Of a DNA stretch of 30,316 bases, positions 30,229 through 30,316 are shown one piece after another. Position 1 is the first letter of the stretch; each line of letters starts with the position of its first letter. The stretch is taken from positions 1-30,316 of the forward strand of contig CAYMIV010000013.1 in NCBI GenBank assembly GCA_964390945.1. The letters are read 5' to 3'. The notes under the pieces were generated by a model, which ran no database searches, had not been told where the DNA came from, and saw only the letters and a list, made by a program, of their open reading frames with translations. A program made the position numbers and the translations under genes. The DNA is from Damh-18 sp964390945. Its GTDB lineage: Bacteria; Patescibacteriota; Minisyncoccia; Phycocordibacterales; UBA918.

Positions 30229-30274
30229 TAAGGAGTTGGTTCCTGGTTCGAATCCAGGTCGCGGAGCAAATGAA

Positions 30275-30296
30275 AGAACGCCTTCGGGCGTTTTTT
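30275..30296 (+). terminator. Intrinsic terminator of the tRNA-Asn unit
   Basis: Stem AACGCC / GGCGTT with a TTCG tetraloop is followed by T-rich sequence, 8 nt after the tRNA end. The tRNA is therefore transcribed alone. Confidence 0.9.
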
Positions 30297-30316
30297 CTTT
30301 GCGACGCGACAGGAAT

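Larger units (their letters stand above)
29580..30266 (+). tRNA. tRNA-Asn(GUU), split by a group I intron in the anticodon
   Basis: Exon 1 is 29580-29613 and exon 2 is 30229-30266. Joined, they give a full cloverleaf: acceptor TCCGCGA/TCGCGGA, D stem GCTC/GAGC with AACGGTA loop, anticodon stem GCTCC/GGAGT, loop CTGTTAA, variable TGGTT, and T arm CCTGG-TTCGAAT-CCAGG. The discriminator is G73 and CCA is not encoded. The anticodon is GTT (Asn) only after splicing; read without splicing, the 5' half would look like GTG (His). The U1-A72 pair and G73 agree with bacterial tRNA-Asn. Splicing between positions 35 and 36 leaves U at the end of exon 1 and G at the end of the intron, as group I introns require. 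Confidence 0.93.

Noticed and set aside
1..30316. CRISPR array, IS element or rRNA genes
   Set aside because: I saw no regularly spaced direct repeats, no transposase reading frame and no rRNA signature on either strand.

Overview
The window looks like chromosomal DNA of a Patescibacteria/CPR bacterium, most likely of the Parcubacteria type. The reasons are a streamlined, gene-dense layout, stripped-down versions of universal proteins (a prolyl-tRNA synthetase without an editing insert, a PriA with eroded helicase motifs, an 88-residue MreD), a MurA carrying an N-terminal helix-turn-helix domain, and a VirB4/TraG-type ATPase beside a proline-rich orphan protein. UGA is a normal stop (for example in fmt and the HNH gene), so this is not one of the code-25 lineages. 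The taxonomic call is inference from gene content only. A run of 10 N at 15882-15891 marks an assembly gap.

Layout. Positions 1-18893 are almost all minus strand. From high to low coordinates they hold: a second mreB; a VirB4-like ATPase (broken by the gap); a proline-rich orphan; a DNA polymerase III delta'-like protein; frr and rseP; a promoter-plus-terminator unit that looks like an unannotated small RNA; proS with a 5' leader hairpin; the elongation cluster mreB-mreC-mreD-mrdA; greA; a hairpin-rich spacer; lysS; and the division cluster mraZ-rsmH-ftsL-ftsI, with ftsI running off the left end. mraZ is preceded by five helically phased MraZ boxes.

Positions 19125-26292 are plus strand: HTH-murA (divergent from mreB2 across an 11-bp palindrome), a small Cys-rich protein, priA, an orphan, a 123-bp hairpin element, def-fmt, a DUF6884-like protein and another orphan. 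Positions 26347-29356 return to minus: PEBP-glutaredoxin-DUF167-hpf as one run, a ParB-like protein and an 83-residue orphan.

The right end (29580-30266) is the most striking part. A tRNA-Asn(GUU) gene is split inside its anticodon, between U35 and U36, by a 615-nt group I intron that encodes an HNH endonuclease. The two exons rejoin into a perfect cloverleaf. The intron shows recognisable P1, P2, P5, P6, P7 and P8 helices, and the endonuclease gene appears to be looped out of P1, so its last codons also encode the internal guide sequence.

Together the genes cover peptidoglycan precursor synthesis (murA), the division and elongation synthases with their MreBCD scaffold, translation (lysS, proS, frr, def, fmt, hpf, tRNA-Asn), transcription (greA) and replication (delta', PriA-like). 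Several genes (lysS, priA, def, the proline-rich orphan) have a -10 box only 6-9 nt before the start codon, suggesting leaderless mRNAs.
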